A DNA stretch of 64,000 nt from Streptococcus sp. D7B5 (lineage in GTDB: Bacteria; Bacillota; Bacilli; Lactobacillales; Streptococcaceae). How positions within the stretch are numbered: position 1 is the first letter of the stretch; every line of letters starts with the position of its first letter. The DNA is taken from the NCBI RefSeq assembly GCF_029691405.1, contig NZ_CP121467.1, positions 1,178,001-1,242,000 on the forward strand, read 5' to 3'. Position numbers and translations under genes: made by a program. Shown piece after piece: positions 16,254-26,122 of this stretch. The notes under the pieces are model-generated. The model had not been told where the DNA came from, did not search any database, and saw only the letters and a list, made by a program, of their open reading frames with translations.

Positions 16254-17603
16254 ATGAAAATTGTCCTTGTTGGTGGAGGGAAAGTTGGTTTCGCCCTCTG
16301 TCGTTCACTGGTTGCAGAAAACCATGACGTTGTCCTCATCGAACAAGATGAGGCTGTCCTCAATCACATTGTCAGTCGCTATGATATCATAGGTCTCCTT
16401 GGAAATGGGGCTGACTTTGCCATCTTGGAGCAAGCCAGTGTTCAAGAGTGCGATATCTTTATTGCTCTAACCGAACACGATGAAGTGAATATGATTTCAG
16501 CGGTACTTGCTAAAAAAATGGGCGCTAAAGAAACCATCGTTCGGGTACGAAATCCTGAATACTCCAATGCCTATTTTAAAGAGAAAAATATTCTTGGATT
16601 TTCACTTATTGTTAATCCAGAACTCCTAGCAGCGCGTGCTATCTCAAATATCATTGATTTCCCTAACGCCCTCTCTGTCGAACGATTTGCTGGAGGGCGG
16701 GTCAGTCTCATGGAGTTTGTTGTCAAGGATTCTAGCGGTCTTTGTCAAATGCCAATCTCAGACTTCCGTAAAAAGTTTGGTAATGTTATCGTCTGTGCTA
16801 TGGAGAGAGATCATCAACTGATGATTCCAAGCGGTGATGTTATTATCCAAGACAAGGATAGGATTTTTGTTACGGGAAATCGTGTAGATATGATGCTTTT
16901 CCATAACTATTTCAAATCTCGTGCAGTGAAAAGCTTGCTTATCGTCGGAGCTGGAAAGATTGCTTATTATCTACTCGGCATTTTAAAAGACAGTCGCATT
17001 GATACCAAGGTCATCGAAATCAATCCTGAAAGAGCTCGTTTCTTCAGTGAAAAGTTCCCCAATCTCTATATTGTCCAAGGAGATGGAACTGCAAAAGACA
17101 TTTTACTGGAAGAAAGTGCTCCCCACTATGATGCAGTCGCGACCTTGACTGGAGTTGATGAGGAAAATATCATCACTTCTATGTTTCTTGACCGTGTTGG
17201 CGTCCATAAGAATATCACCAAGGTAAACCGAACAAGCCTTCTAGAGATTATCCACGCGCCTGATTTTTCGAGTATCATCACACCAAAAAGCATCGCAGTG
17301 GATACCATTATGCACTTTATCCGTGGTCGAGTAAACGCTCAGTATTCAGATCTTCAAGCCATGCACCATCTCGCAAATGGTCAAATTGAAACTCTCCAAT
17401 TCCAAATCAAGGAAGCTAATAAAATGACTGCCAAACCTCTATCACAGTTGAAATTGAAAAAAGGGGTTCTCATCGCAGCCATTATCCGAAAAGGAAAAAC
17501 AATCTTCCCTACTGGAGAGGATATGCTTGAGGTGGGAGACAAGTTACTCGTGACGACCTTATTGCCAAATATCACCAAAATTTATGATTTGATTGAGAGG
17601 TAA
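16254..17603 (+). CDS. trkA: Trk potassium uptake regulatory protein TrkA
   Basis: 449 aa with two RCK modules. Each begins with a Rossmann nucleotide-binding motif: GGGKVGFALCRSL (about 7-19) and GAGKIAYYLLGIL (about 229-241), each followed by an acidic residue and a TrkA-C domain. It sits on the cytoplasmic face and gates the TrkH pore with NAD(H) or ATP. RCK-C domains of streptococcal potassium systems may also bind c-di-AMP; that is not visible here. trkH begins three bases after its stop, so they form an operon. Confidence 0.95.
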   Translation: MKIVLVGGGKVGFALCRSLVAENHDVVLIEQDEAVLNHIVSRYDIIGLLGNGADFAILEQASVQECDIFIALTEHDEVNMISAVLAKKMGAKETIVRVRNPEYSNAYFKEKNILGFSLIVNPELLAARAISNIIDFPNALSVERFAGGRVSLMEFVVKDSSGLCQMPISDFRKKFGNVIVCAMERDHQLMIPSGDVIIQDKDRIFVTGNRVDMMLFHNYFKSRAVKSLLIVGAGKIAYYLLGILKDSRIDTKVIEINPERARFFSEKFPNLYIVQGDGTAKDILLEESAPHYDAVATLTGVDEENIITSMFLDRVGVHKNITKVNRTSLLEIIHAPDFSSIITPKSIAVDTIMHFIRGRVNAQYSDLQAMHHLANGQIETLQFQIKEANKMTAKPLSQLKLKKGVLIAAIIRKGKTIFPTGEDMLEVGDKLLVTTLLPNITKIYDLIER

Positions 17604-17606
17604 AAA

Positions 17607-19046
17607 ATGAATAAAAGTATGATTCGTTACCTCCTCTCAAAGCTTCTCTTGATTGAGGCTGTTCTTCTCCTAGTCCCTGTTAGTGTAGCGATCTATTACC
17701 AAGAATCCAGTCAAGTATTTATCGCTCTCTTTTCTACGATTGGAATTTTAGTCCTTCTCGGTGGTCTAGGCATTTTACGGAAACCGAAAAACCAACGGAT
17801 TTATGCCAAGGAAGGGGTCTTAATTGTTGCCCTCTGTTGGATTCTATGGTCTTTCTTTGGCGGCCTCCCCTTTGTCTTTTCAGGACAAATCCCAAGCGTC
17901 ATCGATGCCTTCTTTGAAATCAGTTCTGGATTTACGACGACTGGTGCTACTATTCTGAACGATGTTTCCGTTCTCACTCGTTCCCTCCTCTTCTGGCGAA
18001 GTTTCACCCACTTGATCGGAGGGATGGGGGTACTCGTCTTTGCACTTGCCATTATGGACAATGCCAAGAATAGTCACTTGGAGGTGATGAAGGCTGAGGT
18101 CCCTGGTCCTGTCTTTGGCAAGGTCGTATCCAAGCTAAAAAACACTGCTCAGATCCTCTATCTGCTTTATCTGGCTCTCTTCTCCCTTTTTGTGGTTATC
18201 TACTATCTAGCAGGCATGCCTCTCTATGATAGTTTTGTCATCGCTATGGGAACTGCAGGAACTGGGGGATTTACCGTCTATAACGACGGAATTGCCCACT
18301 ACGGTAGCTCACTCATCACCTATCTAGTTAGTATCGGAGTTCTGGTTTTTGGGGTTAACTTCAATCTCTACTACTACCTCATGCTCCGTCGGGTTAAGGC
18401 TTTCTTTGGAGATGAAGAACTACGAGCATATAGCATCATTGTCCTAGTTTCTACAGGCTTGATTACTCTTAATACACTCCACCTCTACCAAGGGGTCTCT
18501 AAAAGTGTTGAAATGGCCTTCTTCCAAGTTTCCAATATCATCACAACAACAGGTTTTGGTTACGGAGATATTACCAACTGGCCCCTCTTCTCCCAATTTA
18601 TCCTCCTCTTCCTCATGGGAATCGGTGGATCAGCTGGCTCAACTGCAGGTGGTCTTAAGGTGATCAGAGGACTTATCCTCTCTAAAATCGCAAAAAATCA
18701 GATTTTGTCCACTTTATCCCCTCACCGTGTTTTGACTCTACACGTCAATAAAACTGTGATTGATAAGGATACCCAGCACAAAATTCTTAAATATTTTGCT
18801 ATCTATATGATGATTATTCTCTCTCTCATCTTTATCGTCAGTCTTGATAGCAATGATTTTCTAGTCGTGACCAGTGCGGTCTTCAGCTGTTTTAACAATA
18901 TCGGACCTATTCTAGGTACAACCTCGAGTTTTGCCATCTTTAGTCCCATCTCTAAAATCCTCCTCTCCTTTGCAATGATTGCAGGTCGCTTAGAGATATA
19001 CCCAATTTTGCTACTCTTTATGAAACGCACTTGGTCTAAACGCTAA
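17607..19046 (+). CDS. trkH: TrkH/KtrB family potassium transporter pore
   Basis: 479 aa with about ten membrane segments and four pore loops carrying the selectivity glycines: SSGFTTTGAT, GTAGTGGFT, ITTTGFGYGD and the last near SCFNNIGPIL. The family motif GGSAGSTAGGLK is present. It is the ion-conducting subunit for potassium uptake and needs TrkA. A terminator follows directly. A second potassium importer of KimA type is encoded at 47.2-49.1 kb. Confidence 0.95.
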   Translation: MNKSMIRYLLSKLLLIEAVLLLVPVSVAIYYQESSQVFIALFSTIGILVLLGGLGILRKPKNQRIYAKEGVLIVALCWILWSFFGGLPFVFSGQIPSVIDAFFEISSGFTTTGATILNDVSVLTRSLLFWRSFTHLIGGMGVLVFALAIMDNAKNSHLEVMKAEVPGPVFGKVVSKLKNTAQILYLLYLALFSLFVVIYYLAGMPLYDSFVIAMGTAGTGGFTVYNDGIAHYGSSLITYLVSIGVLVFGVNFNLYYYLMLRRVKAFFGDEELRAYSIIVLVSTGLITLNTLHLYQGVSKSVEMAFFQVSNIITTTGFGYGDITNWPLFSQFILLFLMGIGGSAGSTAGGLKVIRGLILSKIAKNQILSTLSPHRVLTLHVNKTVIDKDTQHKILKYFAIYMMIILSLIFIVSLDSNDFLVVTSAVFSCFNNIGPILGTTSSFAIFSPISKILLSFAMIAGRLEIYPILLLFMKRTWSKR

Positions 19047-19056
19047 TTATAATACA

Positions 19057-19092
19057 TTTCCCCTTTTACAAGCTAGTAGAAGGGGAATTTTT
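19057..19092 (+). terminator. Terminator of trkA-trkH
   Basis: TTCCCCTT (19058-19065) pairs with AAGGGGAA (19080-19087), followed by TTTTT on the plus strand. Confidence 0.85.
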
Positions 19093-19103
19093 CTATTAAA
19101 AAT

Positions 19104-19126
19104 GAGAAGACCTTTCGGTCCTCTCC
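19104..19126 (-). terminator. Terminator of the ami operon
   Basis: The minus strand forms AGAGGACC, GAAA loop, GGTCTTCT with one wobble, followed by ATTTTTAATAG. It lies just after the amiF stop. Confidence 0.75.
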
Positions 19127-19134
19127 TAGTCTGT

Positions 19135-20064
19135 TTATTTTTTAAGAGCTTCTTTGTATCGAGCAACTTCCGCTTGGTTAGCCCAAACATAGTGACCTGG
19201 ACGAATTTCCACCATAGACGGCTTGTCTGTCTCATAGTCATGTTGGTCAGGGTCGTAAACTTTCAAGACTTTCTTGCGTTCTAAGATTGGATCTGGAATC
19301 GGTACCGCAGATAGAAGCGCCTGAGTATATGGGTGGACAGGATTGTTAAACAACTCCTCTGTCTCCGCCACTTCGACGATAACTCCCTTATAGATAACTG
19401 CGATACGATCTGAGATAAAGCGAACAACTGACAAGTCATGCGCGATAAAGAGATAAGTCAAGCCCAACTCTTTTTGGAACTTCTTGAGCAAGTTCAAAAC
19501 TTGCGCACGAACAGATACGTCCAAGGCAGAAATTGGCTCATCCGCAATAACGAAATCAGGCTCCATCACAAGAGCACGGGCAATCCCGATACGCTGACGT
19601 TGCCCACCAGAAAACTCGTGTGGGTAACGGGTCAAGTGTTCTTTCAAAAGTCCAACTTCATGAATCATCTTTTGAACTTTTTCTTTACGATCTTCTTCAT
19701 CTTTAAACAAGTGATAGTTGTAAAGACCTTCAGAGATGATATAGTCAACCGTCGCACGTTCATTCAAGCTGGCTGCAGGGTCTTGGAAAATCATCTGGAT
19801 ACGACGGATCAAGTCTGAGGATTCCTTATGAGATTTTTTTCCATTGATCTTATGACCATCAAAGATGATTTCACCTTTACTGGTATTATTTAGACCAATA
19901 ATAGCACGACCAATCGTTGTTTTCCCACTACCAGACTCACCTACAAGAGAGAAAGTTTCTCCCTTGTTGATAAAGAAGTTGGCGTTTTTAACCGCAACAA
20001 ACTTCTTACTTCCTTCACCGAAGGAAATTTCTAAATCTTTAATTTCTACTAATTTTTCAGACAT
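19135..20064 (-). CDS. amiF: Oligopeptide ABC transporter ATPase AmiF
   Basis: 309 aa with Walker [12 protein letters not shown], signature [15 protein letters not shown], Walker [14 protein letters not shown] and switch His AHDLSVV. The C-terminal oligopeptide-transporter extension ([16 protein letters not shown]) is the Opp/Dpp type. It pairs with AmiE to power import of peptides by the AmiC-AmiD pore. Last gene of the operon, ten bases after amiE, and followed by a terminator. In mitis-group streptococci Ami also takes up signalling peptides. Confidence 0.96.
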   Translation of the reverse strand: MSEKLVEIKDLEISFGEGSKKFVAVKNANFFINKGETFSLVGESGSGKTTIGRAIIGLNNTSKGEIIFDGHKINGKKSHKESSDLIRRIQMIFQDPAASLNERATVDYIISEGLYNYHLFKDEEDRKEKVQKMIHEVGLLKEHLTRYPHEFSGGQRQRIGIARALVMEPDFVIADEPISALDVSVRAQVLNLLKKFQKELGLTYLFIAHDLSVVRFISDRIAVIYKGVIVEVAETEELFNNPVHPYTQALLSAVPIPDPILERKKVLKVYDPDQHDYETDKPSMVEIRPGHYVWANQAEVARYKEALKK

Positions 20065-20074
20065 TTCCTTCCTC

Positions 20075-21142
20075 CTAGTCTTCTAGATGAGCAAAGCCCA
20101 TTTTATCACGTATCTTGTCATGCAAGTCTGCGATGACCTCAGGTTTTTCAACTTTAGGAGCATTCTCATGAAGCAACCAAGTCTTAGCCCAGTGGGTATC
20201 ACTAACTGAAAACTGAGGTGCTTTTTGTTCAAAGTCAATTTGCATCGCATAATCTGAACGAAGGGCAAAGGCATCACCTTTCAACTCAGTATAAAGAGAC
20301 GGTGGTGTTCCAGGGATAGAGTACAATTCCCCTTTATCGTCAGCAAGCTGAGGCAAGCTAGACAAGAGACTCCAAGTATATGGATGACGTGGGTCGTAGA
20401 AAACTTCCTCAACAGTTCCGTATTCTACAATTTCACCAGCATACATAACCGCTACCTTATCGGCAATACTTGCTACCACACCAAGGTCGTGGGTGATAAA
20501 GATAATGGTAAAGTGGTACTCATTTTGTAAAGTTTTAAGCAAATCAATGATTTGGGCTTGAATGGTTACATCAAGGGCCGTTGTCGGCTCGTCACAGATT
20601 AAGATATCTGGACGACAGGCAAGGGCAATCGCAATAACGATACGTTGGCGCATCCCTCCAGAATATTGGAAAGGATACTCTTCAAAACGTTTTTCAGCAT
20701 CTGGGATTCCGACCTTGTTCATATAGTCGATTGCCATCTCTTTGGCTTCCTTAGCTGTTTTCCCTTGGTGTTTAACGATAACTTCAGTGATTTGGCTACC
20801 GATTGTATTGATTGGGTCCAAACTTGTCATAGGGTCTTGGAAGATAGTCGCAATTTTAGCACCACGAATTTTCTCCCATTCCTTGTTAGAAGTAAGAGCA
20901 GTCAAGTCTTGTCCACGATAGTCGATGCTTCCTTGGGCAATACGTCCATTGTCTTCTAACATCCCTGTAAAGGTTTTTGTTAAAACAGATTTACCAGAAC
21001 CAGACTCACCTACCAAGGCAAGAACTTCTCCTTCAATCAAGTCTAGAGAAACTCCTCGGATAGCCGTTAGAACTTTGTCACGAACGTCAAATTCCACGAC
21101 AATATCACGAGCAGTCAAAATTACATCTTTTCCTTTTATCAT
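20075..21142 (-). CDS. amiE: Oligopeptide ABC transporter ATPase AmiE
   Basis: 355 aa with Walker [12 protein letters not shown], signature [16 protein letters not shown], Walker [14 protein letters not shown] and switch ITHDLGVV. The C-terminal part [14 protein letters not shown] is the Opp-type extension, and a further tail of about 60 residues is typical of AmiE. It forms the ATPase pair with AmiF. It begins eight bases after amiD. Confidence 0.96.
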   Translation of the reverse strand: MIKGKDVILTARDIVVEFDVRDKVLTAIRGVSLDLIEGEVLALVGESGSGKSVLTKTFTGMLEDNGRIAQGSIDYRGQDLTALTSNKEWEKIRGAKIATIFQDPMTSLDPINTIGSQITEVIVKHQGKTAKEAKEMAIDYMNKVGIPDAEKRFEEYPFQYSGGMRQRIVIAIALACRPDILICDEPTTALDVTIQAQIIDLLKTLQNEYHFTIIFITHDLGVVASIADKVAVMYAGEIVEYGTVEEVFYDPRHPYTWSLLSSLPQLADDKGELYSIPGTPPSLYTELKGDAFALRSDYAMQIDFEQKAPQFSVSDTHWAKTWLLHENAPKVEKPEVIADLHDKIRDKMGFAHLED

Positions 21143-21150
21143 GTCTACTC

Positions 21151-22077
21151 CTATCTATGTGTACGTGGATCACTAGCATCCGCTAGGTTTTGACCAACAA
21201 CGAAAAGAGATAGGGATACCAAGATCAAGGTTGTCAACGGAATCCAGAACAAGTAAGCGTTGGTCGTAACGTTTTGTGAGTAATCTGAGATCAAACGTCC
21301 CAAACTTGGCACTGTTACAGGCAATCCCAATCCAAAGAAGGAAAGGAAGGCTTCATAAGAGATGAAGCTTGGCAACATCAAGGTCATTGTAGAAACAATA
21401 ACAGATACCAATTGTGGCATGATGTTTTTAACAATGATTTTAAAGGTTGGTGTTCCAAGTGTTTGAGAAGCAAGGTTGTATTCCAAGTCACGGTAACGCA
21501 TGATTTGGATACGAATCATATAAGCAATCCCAATCCAAGTTGTCACACTCATTGCAAAAATCAAATTCCAGAAACCAGCACCGATTGAGTAAGTCAAGAC
21601 AATGACAATCAAGAGAGATGGAATGTTTGAAATAATGTTATAAACTTCCATCATGACACGGTCAACGGATTTTGAAATTCCCCAAATTCCACCAACAATA
21701 ACCCCAATTACAAGGTTGATAAAAGTTGCAATTACAGAGATGAGGATAGAGTTACGCGCACCAAACCAAACCCCGTCAAACAAGGATTTACCATTGCTAT
21801 CTGTACCAAACCAATGTTCAGCATTGGGCTTGATAAAACGAGCAGAGAAGTCATTGACCTTACTTACATCGTTGAAGTCAAAATCTGAGAACATTGGGTA
21901 AATAAAGCTCATCAAGATAATAGCAACCAAAATTCCTAGCATAAAGACGGTTGATTTTTTCTTTAGAAATTGTCTAAATACAGAACCCCAGTATGAATAG
22001 GCAGGAGCATCAATTGTTTCAGAGGCAAAATCGTCACGTTTTACGAACTGAAATTTTTCTTTATCGATTGTTGACAT
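21151..22077 (-). CDS. amiD: Oligopeptide ABC transporter permease AmiD
   Basis: 308 aa with about six membrane segments (first at about 39-60) and the cytoplasmic coupling loop EAA-type sequence [21 protein letters not shown] conserved DppC/OppC-type N-terminal region precedes it. With AmiC it forms the peptide channel. The start overlaps the amiC stop by one base (TAATG-type junction), indicating coupled translation. Confidence 0.96.
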   Translation of the reverse strand: MSTIDKEKFQFVKRDDFASETIDAPAYSYWGSVFRQFLKKKSTVFMLGILVAIILMSFIYPMFSDFDFNDVSKVNDFSARFIKPNAEHWFGTDSNGKSLFDGVWFGARNSILISVIATFINLVIGVIVGGIWGISKSVDRVMMEVYNIISNIPSLLIVIVLTYSIGAGFWNLIFAMSVTTWIGIAYMIRIQIMRYRDLEYNLASQTLGTPTFKIIVKNIMPQLVSVIVSTMTLMLPSFISYEAFLSFFGLGLPVTVPSLGRLISDYSQNVTTNAYLFWIPLTTLILVSLSLFVVGQNLADASDPRTHR

Positions 22078-23573
22078 TATTTGCCTCCTTTCTCTGTCAA
22101 TTTAATACGTGGGTCAAGCATGGTCATCCAGATATCACCTACAAAGAGTGAGAAGATAGAAATACATGTGAAGATGAAGACAAGACCAACTACCATTGAG
22201 TTGTTTGATGCCTTAACAGAGTCAATCAACATTTTACCCATACCTGGGAAAGCGAAGACCGTTTCTGTCAATGTTGCACCACCGATAACTCCGATTACGG
22301 CACCAGGAATACCTGAAACCAAAGGAACCATGGCATTTTTAAAGATGTGTTTATTTGAAATTTCTTTTTCAGACAAACCTTTGGCACGAGCAAAACGTAC
22401 GAAGTCCTGAGATTGCAAGTCGATCATGTAACGACGAATCCAGATAGCTGTACTTGGTGCACCCAGCAAACCTAGAATGACTGCTGGCAAGACATATGAA
22501 CGCCAGTCCCCTGCTCCCAAGATAGGAAATGAATCTGGCAGACCGATAGATGATCCAATCAAGCGCACGATATAAACCAAGGCAATCGTTGGAAGGGCAA
22601 GCAAGAAGGTTAGAGCACCTGTCGAGAAGCTATCAATCCAAGTATTCTTGTGGCGAGCCATAGCAGATCCAAGTGGAATCGCAATCGCATACGAAATAAT
22701 CAAACCAATCAAACCAGCAACCGCTGAGCTTGCAATCATTGATGGGTATTGGTAATTGCTTTCTGTAGCTGTATATGGATCATCCTTACCATAGTTGGCT
22801 ACCTCACGCGCATCTGCTTGACTTGGAGATTTGTAGGTACGAGAGTAGATATCTACAGATGAAGTCTTTTTACCTGTAGGGAATTGAACTTCTGATGTCT
22901 TAGTTTGTCCCTGACCTTGTGTGATAACTTGAAGCACTGGTGTGTTTGCATAAGTTGGGTAAGAGTCACCCAAGTTAATGTTCACAAAGTTTTGGTGTAC
23001 AAATGGAAATTGATTGTTGAAATACAAAAGGTATTTATGTTTTGTACCTGAGCCAACCAATGACCAACCGATAGCAGGGTCATTTTCAAAACGAAGATAG
23101 CGTTCCAAGTTTGGATTTTCAGGGTCCTGGATCTTGTTTGGATGATCAATATCAATCAAGTTGGCATAGAATTTGAAAACACGTTCAAAAATTGGAATTT
23201 CACGCGTAGCATAGAATTGACCACTTTCTGAGAACACACCGAGTGTCCAACCATTTCCTAGTTGGTTGATGTATTTTTCGTAGATTGCCTTATTGGTATC
23301 ATTGGCATCCACTGTTACAGACGAATCCATCGTGCTCGCTCTTTCTTGCAACTCTTTGGTATCGTAGTACTCGATATAGCCCATCCGTTCATAAACGGTA
23401 TTTTCATAATTATCCCGCTTGTCCGGCGTCGTTGCAATCTTGTTATAGTTGGTATCCTGCTTGAAAATCAATTTTCGAGGAACCATCGTATAGATAATTG
23501 TGTAGGTCAAGGTTGTCACCAAGAAAATAGACAACAATGAACGCAATACACGCATAAAAATATATTTCTTCAT
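22077..23573 (-). CDS. amiC: Oligopeptide ABC transporter permease AmiC
   Basis: 498 aa, long because an extracytoplasmic domain of about 230 residues follows the first membrane segment (about 10-30), as in AmiC/OppB-type streptococcal permeases. The C-terminal half has five further segments and the coupling loop [20 protein letters not shown]. It partners with AmiD. A hairpin separates it from amiA, which would allow amiA to be expressed at a higher level. Confidence 0.96.
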   Translation of the reverse strand: MKKYIFMRVLRSLLSIFLVTTLTYTIIYTMVPRKLIFKQDTNYNKIATTPDKRDNYENTVYERMGYIEYYDTKELQERASTMDSSVTVDANDTNKAIYEKYINQLGNGWTLGVFSESGQFYATREIPIFERVFKFYANLIDIDHPNKIQDPENPNLERYLRFENDPAIGWSLVGSGTKHKYLLYFNNQFPFVHQNFVNINLGDSYPTYANTPVLQVITQGQGQTKTSEVQFPTGKKTSSVDIYSRTYKSPSQADAREVANYGKDDPYTATESNYQYPSMIASSAVAGLIGLIISYAIAIPLGSAMARHKNTWIDSFSTGALTFLLALPTIALVYIVRLIGSSIGLPDSFPILGAGDWRSYVLPAVILGLLGAPSTAIWIRRYMIDLQSQDFVRFARAKGLSEKEISNKHIFKNAMVPLVSGIPGAVIGVIGGATLTETVFAFPGMGKMLIDSVKASNNSMVVGLVFIFTCISIFSLFVGDIWMTMLDPRIKLTEKGGK

Positions 23574-23592
23574 ATCGTTTCCTTTTAAAATC

Positions 23593-23632
23593 CCAAAAGA
23601 ACCTTCTCCTCATGGAGAGAAAGTTCTCTTGA
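23593..23632 (-). terminator. Intercistronic attenuator between amiA and amiC
   Basis: The long hairpin AAGAGAACTTTCTC / GGAGAAGGTTCTTTT (23630-23595) lies 8 bases after amiA and is followed by TTTTGGGATTTT on the minus strand. Partial termination here would favour the binding protein over the membrane subunits, a common layout in such operons. Confidence 0.7.
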
Positions 23633-23639
23633 GAGTTAT

Positions 23640-25619
23640 TTATTTAACGTGATTAGCCAATTCTTTTTGAACTTTTTCGTTTGATTCTTTTTTCTCTTTG
23701 AGCCATTTTTCACGAGCTTGTTCATAGTCAGCTTTGGTTACAACCTTGTCTTGTAACTGAATATACTTGAAGTATACATCTGAGCCTTTGTCTCCAGATT
23801 GGCTATATGATGCAGAGAATGGCACAACACGAGAAATGAATGGTGCAGCACCAGTTGATGACATAGCTGGCAAGATGAGTGAGCTATCTGTCAACCAAGC
23901 TTGAGCAGCTGCGTATTTTTCATAACGAACATTCAAGTCGCTTGTTTCTTTAGCAGCTTCATCAACTAGCTTATCGTATTCTTTCAAACCAACTTGAGCT
24001 GCTGCAGCATTATCCGCACCTTCGTAACCCATGTATGTTTTTGTTTGTTCAGCATTCGTTGTCTTCAAGATATCAAGGTAAGTTGATGGATCTTCATAGT
24101 CAGGGTTCCATCCAACGGCACCTGAGAGATCCCAGTCTTCTGCTGCTGCATTCGCCGCATAGTAGGTAATATTAGTAAACTCATCTTTAGAAACTTGTTG
24201 GATATCGATGACTACATTGCCTTCTCCAAGCACTGTTTCAACGGATTGTTTGAAGGATTGAATACGTGCGATATAGTTTTTAGCTGTTTGGTCTACTGGA
24301 ACATCCAAATGGATAGGGAATTTTACACCTTCTGCTTCCAATGCTGTTTTGGCTTTGGCAAATTCAGCTTTGGCTTTATCGGCGTTGAAGAGTCCATCTT
24401 GACCATCCGCAAAGTTTACATTCTTCCACTCATCACCGTAAGCAGCCATCTTTTCAGTTACCAAGTCACCGAAAGTTTTTTCACCTGCAGAGACAAAGTC
24501 AGGTTTTACAAAGAGGTTACGAACGGCACGAGGAGCACCTTCTTTACCATTTACTTGAGCTGAGTAAGACGTACGGTCAAAGGCAAAGTTCAAGGCTTGA
24601 CGGAAGTCCTTGTTAAGGAGGGCTTTCTTAGTAGAAGTCTTCTCTTCATCAGTTGTCTTAGAAGTGTATTTGTAACCTTGGCGGTCAATATTCACACCCA
24701 AACCACCAATACCAGGTCCTGATGGGGTGTAGAAGATATTTTCCTTGTAGGTTTCTTCTACTTTAGAGTAGTTTGAACTTGTTGGGTAAAGACGGGCATA
24801 GCTATAAGCTCCACTTGTAAAGTTACGTTCAATTGACTCTTGGTCTGAACCATCATAGTAAGCAAGGGTTACTTTATCAATATGAACATTATCTTTATCC
24901 CAGTAGTTTTCATTCTTAGCGAACTCGATAGATGACTTAGCAGTCAAACCTTTCAGCAAGAATGGTCCATTGTAAAGCAATGATGTAGGGTCAGTCGCTT
25001 TAGCAAAGTCAGATCCTTTTGATTTTTCAAATTCTTCGTTCAATGGCCAGAAGATTGCGTAGGCCATCTTAGAGTTCCAGTATGGTTCTGGTTGGTTCAA
25101 AGTATACTCAAGAGTATAATCATCAACTGCCTTTACACCTACTGAAGAAAAGTCTTTTGTATTACCTGCTAAATAATCAGACAATCCTTTAACAGAATTT
25201 TCTGCTAGGTAAATTGCTTCTGATTTTTTATCAGCTGCGTGTTTCAAACCATTTACAAAGTCTTTGGCTGTCACTTCAGCATACTCTTCTCCGTCAGATG
25301 TGAACCATTTGACTCCTTTACGAATCTTGTAGGTATAAGTCAAACCGTCTTTTGAAACTGACCAGTCTTCTGCAACTGCAGGGACTAGATTCCCATACTT
25401 GTCGTTTGTGAAGAGTCCATCGATACCATTTGAAGTGGCAATCTTAGTACTTTGTTTCCCTGAAATGAGGTAATCCAAAGTTTCTGGGTCAGCTGAATAA
25501 ACATAGCCATAATTTTTTGGCGCTGTTGAATCAGATGATTTTGAAGAACCGCAAGCAGCTAGTACTCCTGCTGCTAATAAAGCAACTCCTGCTGCAACAA
25601 ATACTCTACTTTTTTTCAT
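23640..25619 (-). CDS. amiA: Oligopeptide-binding lipoprotein AmiA
   Basis: 659 aa. The signal peptide MKKSRVFVAAGVALLAAGVL is followed by lipobox LAAC (Cys23), so the protein is anchored outside the membrane. The mature part is a family 5 extracellular solute-binding protein (YVYSADPETLDY.., DGLTYTYKIRKGVKWFTSDG). It delivers peptides to AmiCD. The long, basic C-terminal end (KVQKELANHVK) is normal for AmiA/AliA/AliB. First gene of the operon, with its own strong promoter and CodY-like site. Confidence 0.96.
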   Translation of the reverse strand: MKKSRVFVAAGVALLAAGVLAACGSSKSSDSTAPKNYGYVYSADPETLDYLISGKQSTKIATSNGIDGLFTNDKYGNLVPAVAEDWSVSKDGLTYTYKIRKGVKWFTSDGEEYAEVTAKDFVNGLKHAADKKSEAIYLAENSVKGLSDYLAGNTKDFSSVGVKAVDDYTLEYTLNQPEPYWNSKMAYAIFWPLNEEFEKSKGSDFAKATDPTSLLYNGPFLLKGLTAKSSIEFAKNENYWDKDNVHIDKVTLAYYDGSDQESIERNFTSGAYSYARLYPTSSNYSKVEETYKENIFYTPSGPGIGGLGVNIDRQGYKYTSKTTDEEKTSTKKALLNKDFRQALNFAFDRTSYSAQVNGKEGAPRAVRNLFVKPDFVSAGEKTFGDLVTEKMAAYGDEWKNVNFADGQDGLFNADKAKAEFAKAKTALEAEGVKFPIHLDVPVDQTAKNYIARIQSFKQSVETVLGEGNVVIDIQQVSKDEFTNITYYAANAAAEDWDLSGAVGWNPDYEDPSTYLDILKTTNAEQTKTYMGYEGADNAAAAQVGLKEYDKLVDEAAKETSDLNVRYEKYAAAQAWLTDSSLILPAMSSTGAAPFISRVVPFSASYSQSGDKGSDVYFKYIQLQDKVVTKADYEQAREKWLKEKKESNEKVQKELANHVK

Positions 25620-25657
25620 GTTTTTAACTCCTCTTGAAAAATTTAGGCTTATTGGAA

Positions 25658-25686
25658 ATTATAACATATATTTTTTAAAAAGTAAA
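25658..25686 (-). promoter_or_regulatory. Promoter of the ami operon
   Basis: TTTACT (25686-25681), 17-base spacer, TATAAT (25663-25658) on the minus strand; transcription starts about 30-40 bases before amiA. Confidence 0.8.
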
Positions 25687-25688
25687 CG

Positions 25689-25703
25689 AATTTTCAGAAT
25701 ATT
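25689..25703. promoter_or_regulatory. CodY-box-like palindrome upstream of amiA
   Basis: AATTTTCAGAATATT differs from the CodY consensus AATTTTCWGAAAATT at one position and lies directly upstream of the -35 element. The ami operon is reported as a CodY target in pneumococcus, so amino-acid-dependent control is plausible. The rest of 25704-25870 holds a TTCTTGCA / TGCAAGAA inverted repeat (25743-25771) and nothing else I can name. Confidence 0.6.
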
Positions 25704-25876
25704 TAGGCGCATTTCCTCAAAAAACTTCTATTTGTCAAAATTCTTGCATTCTTTGTTTGTTTCTGCAAGAAATACTTTCTAGTCCAACCCTCTTTAGAAC
25801 GGGATTTTTACAAGCTTTTTCTCACTTCTTCGATCATCATCTGTTTTCCTAAATTGGATTTTAGAATAAGAAACTA

Positions 25877-25905
25877 TTGACGAGAAATGATTTTCAAGGT
25901 ATAAT
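25877..25905 (+). promoter_or_regulatory. Promoter of tRNA-Cys
   Basis: TTGACG (25877-25882), 17-base spacer, TATAAT (25900-25905), 12 bases before the mature tRNA 5' end. Confidence 0.85.
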
Positions 25906-25917
25906 AATAAACGTTGA

Positions 25918-25988
25918 GGCGGTATAGCCAAGTGGTAAGGCACGGCTCTGCAAAAGCTTGATCGTCGGTTCAAATCCGTCTACCGCCT
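25918..25988 (+). tRNA. tRNA-Cys (GCA)
   Basis: Acceptor arms GGCGGTA (25918-25924) and TACCGCC (25981-25987) pair fully with discriminator T. The D arm AGCCAAGTGGTAAGGC, anticodon loop CTGCAAA with anticodon GCA, and T arm GGTTCAAATCC are present. CCA is not encoded. A single tRNA gene with its own promoter and terminator. Confidence 0.95.
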
Positions 25989-26020
25989 TTCAGTACCTGA
26001 ATTAACAGGAATTAACCAAA

Positions 26021-26047
26021 TGAAAAGCTCGTAAAACCGGGCTTTTT
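26021..26047 (+). terminator. Terminator after tRNA-Cys
   Basis: AAAAGCTCG / CCGGGCTTTT stem with a T6 run at 26043-26048 on the plus strand. Bases 26048-26094 show nothing further. Confidence 0.8.
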
Positions 26048-26094
26048 TATTATTCCTAATAAGTGGGATAACTGAACCTACCATCTAGATTTAC

Positions 26095-26122
26095 AAAAAG
26101 CAGTGACTCAAGTCACTGCTTT
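26095..26122 (-). terminator. Terminator of the CNNM/CBS gene
   Basis: AGCAGTGACT / AGTCACTGCT (26099-26120) is a near-perfect hairpin overlapping the stop codon region, followed by TTTTTG on the minus strand. Confidence 0.8.
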
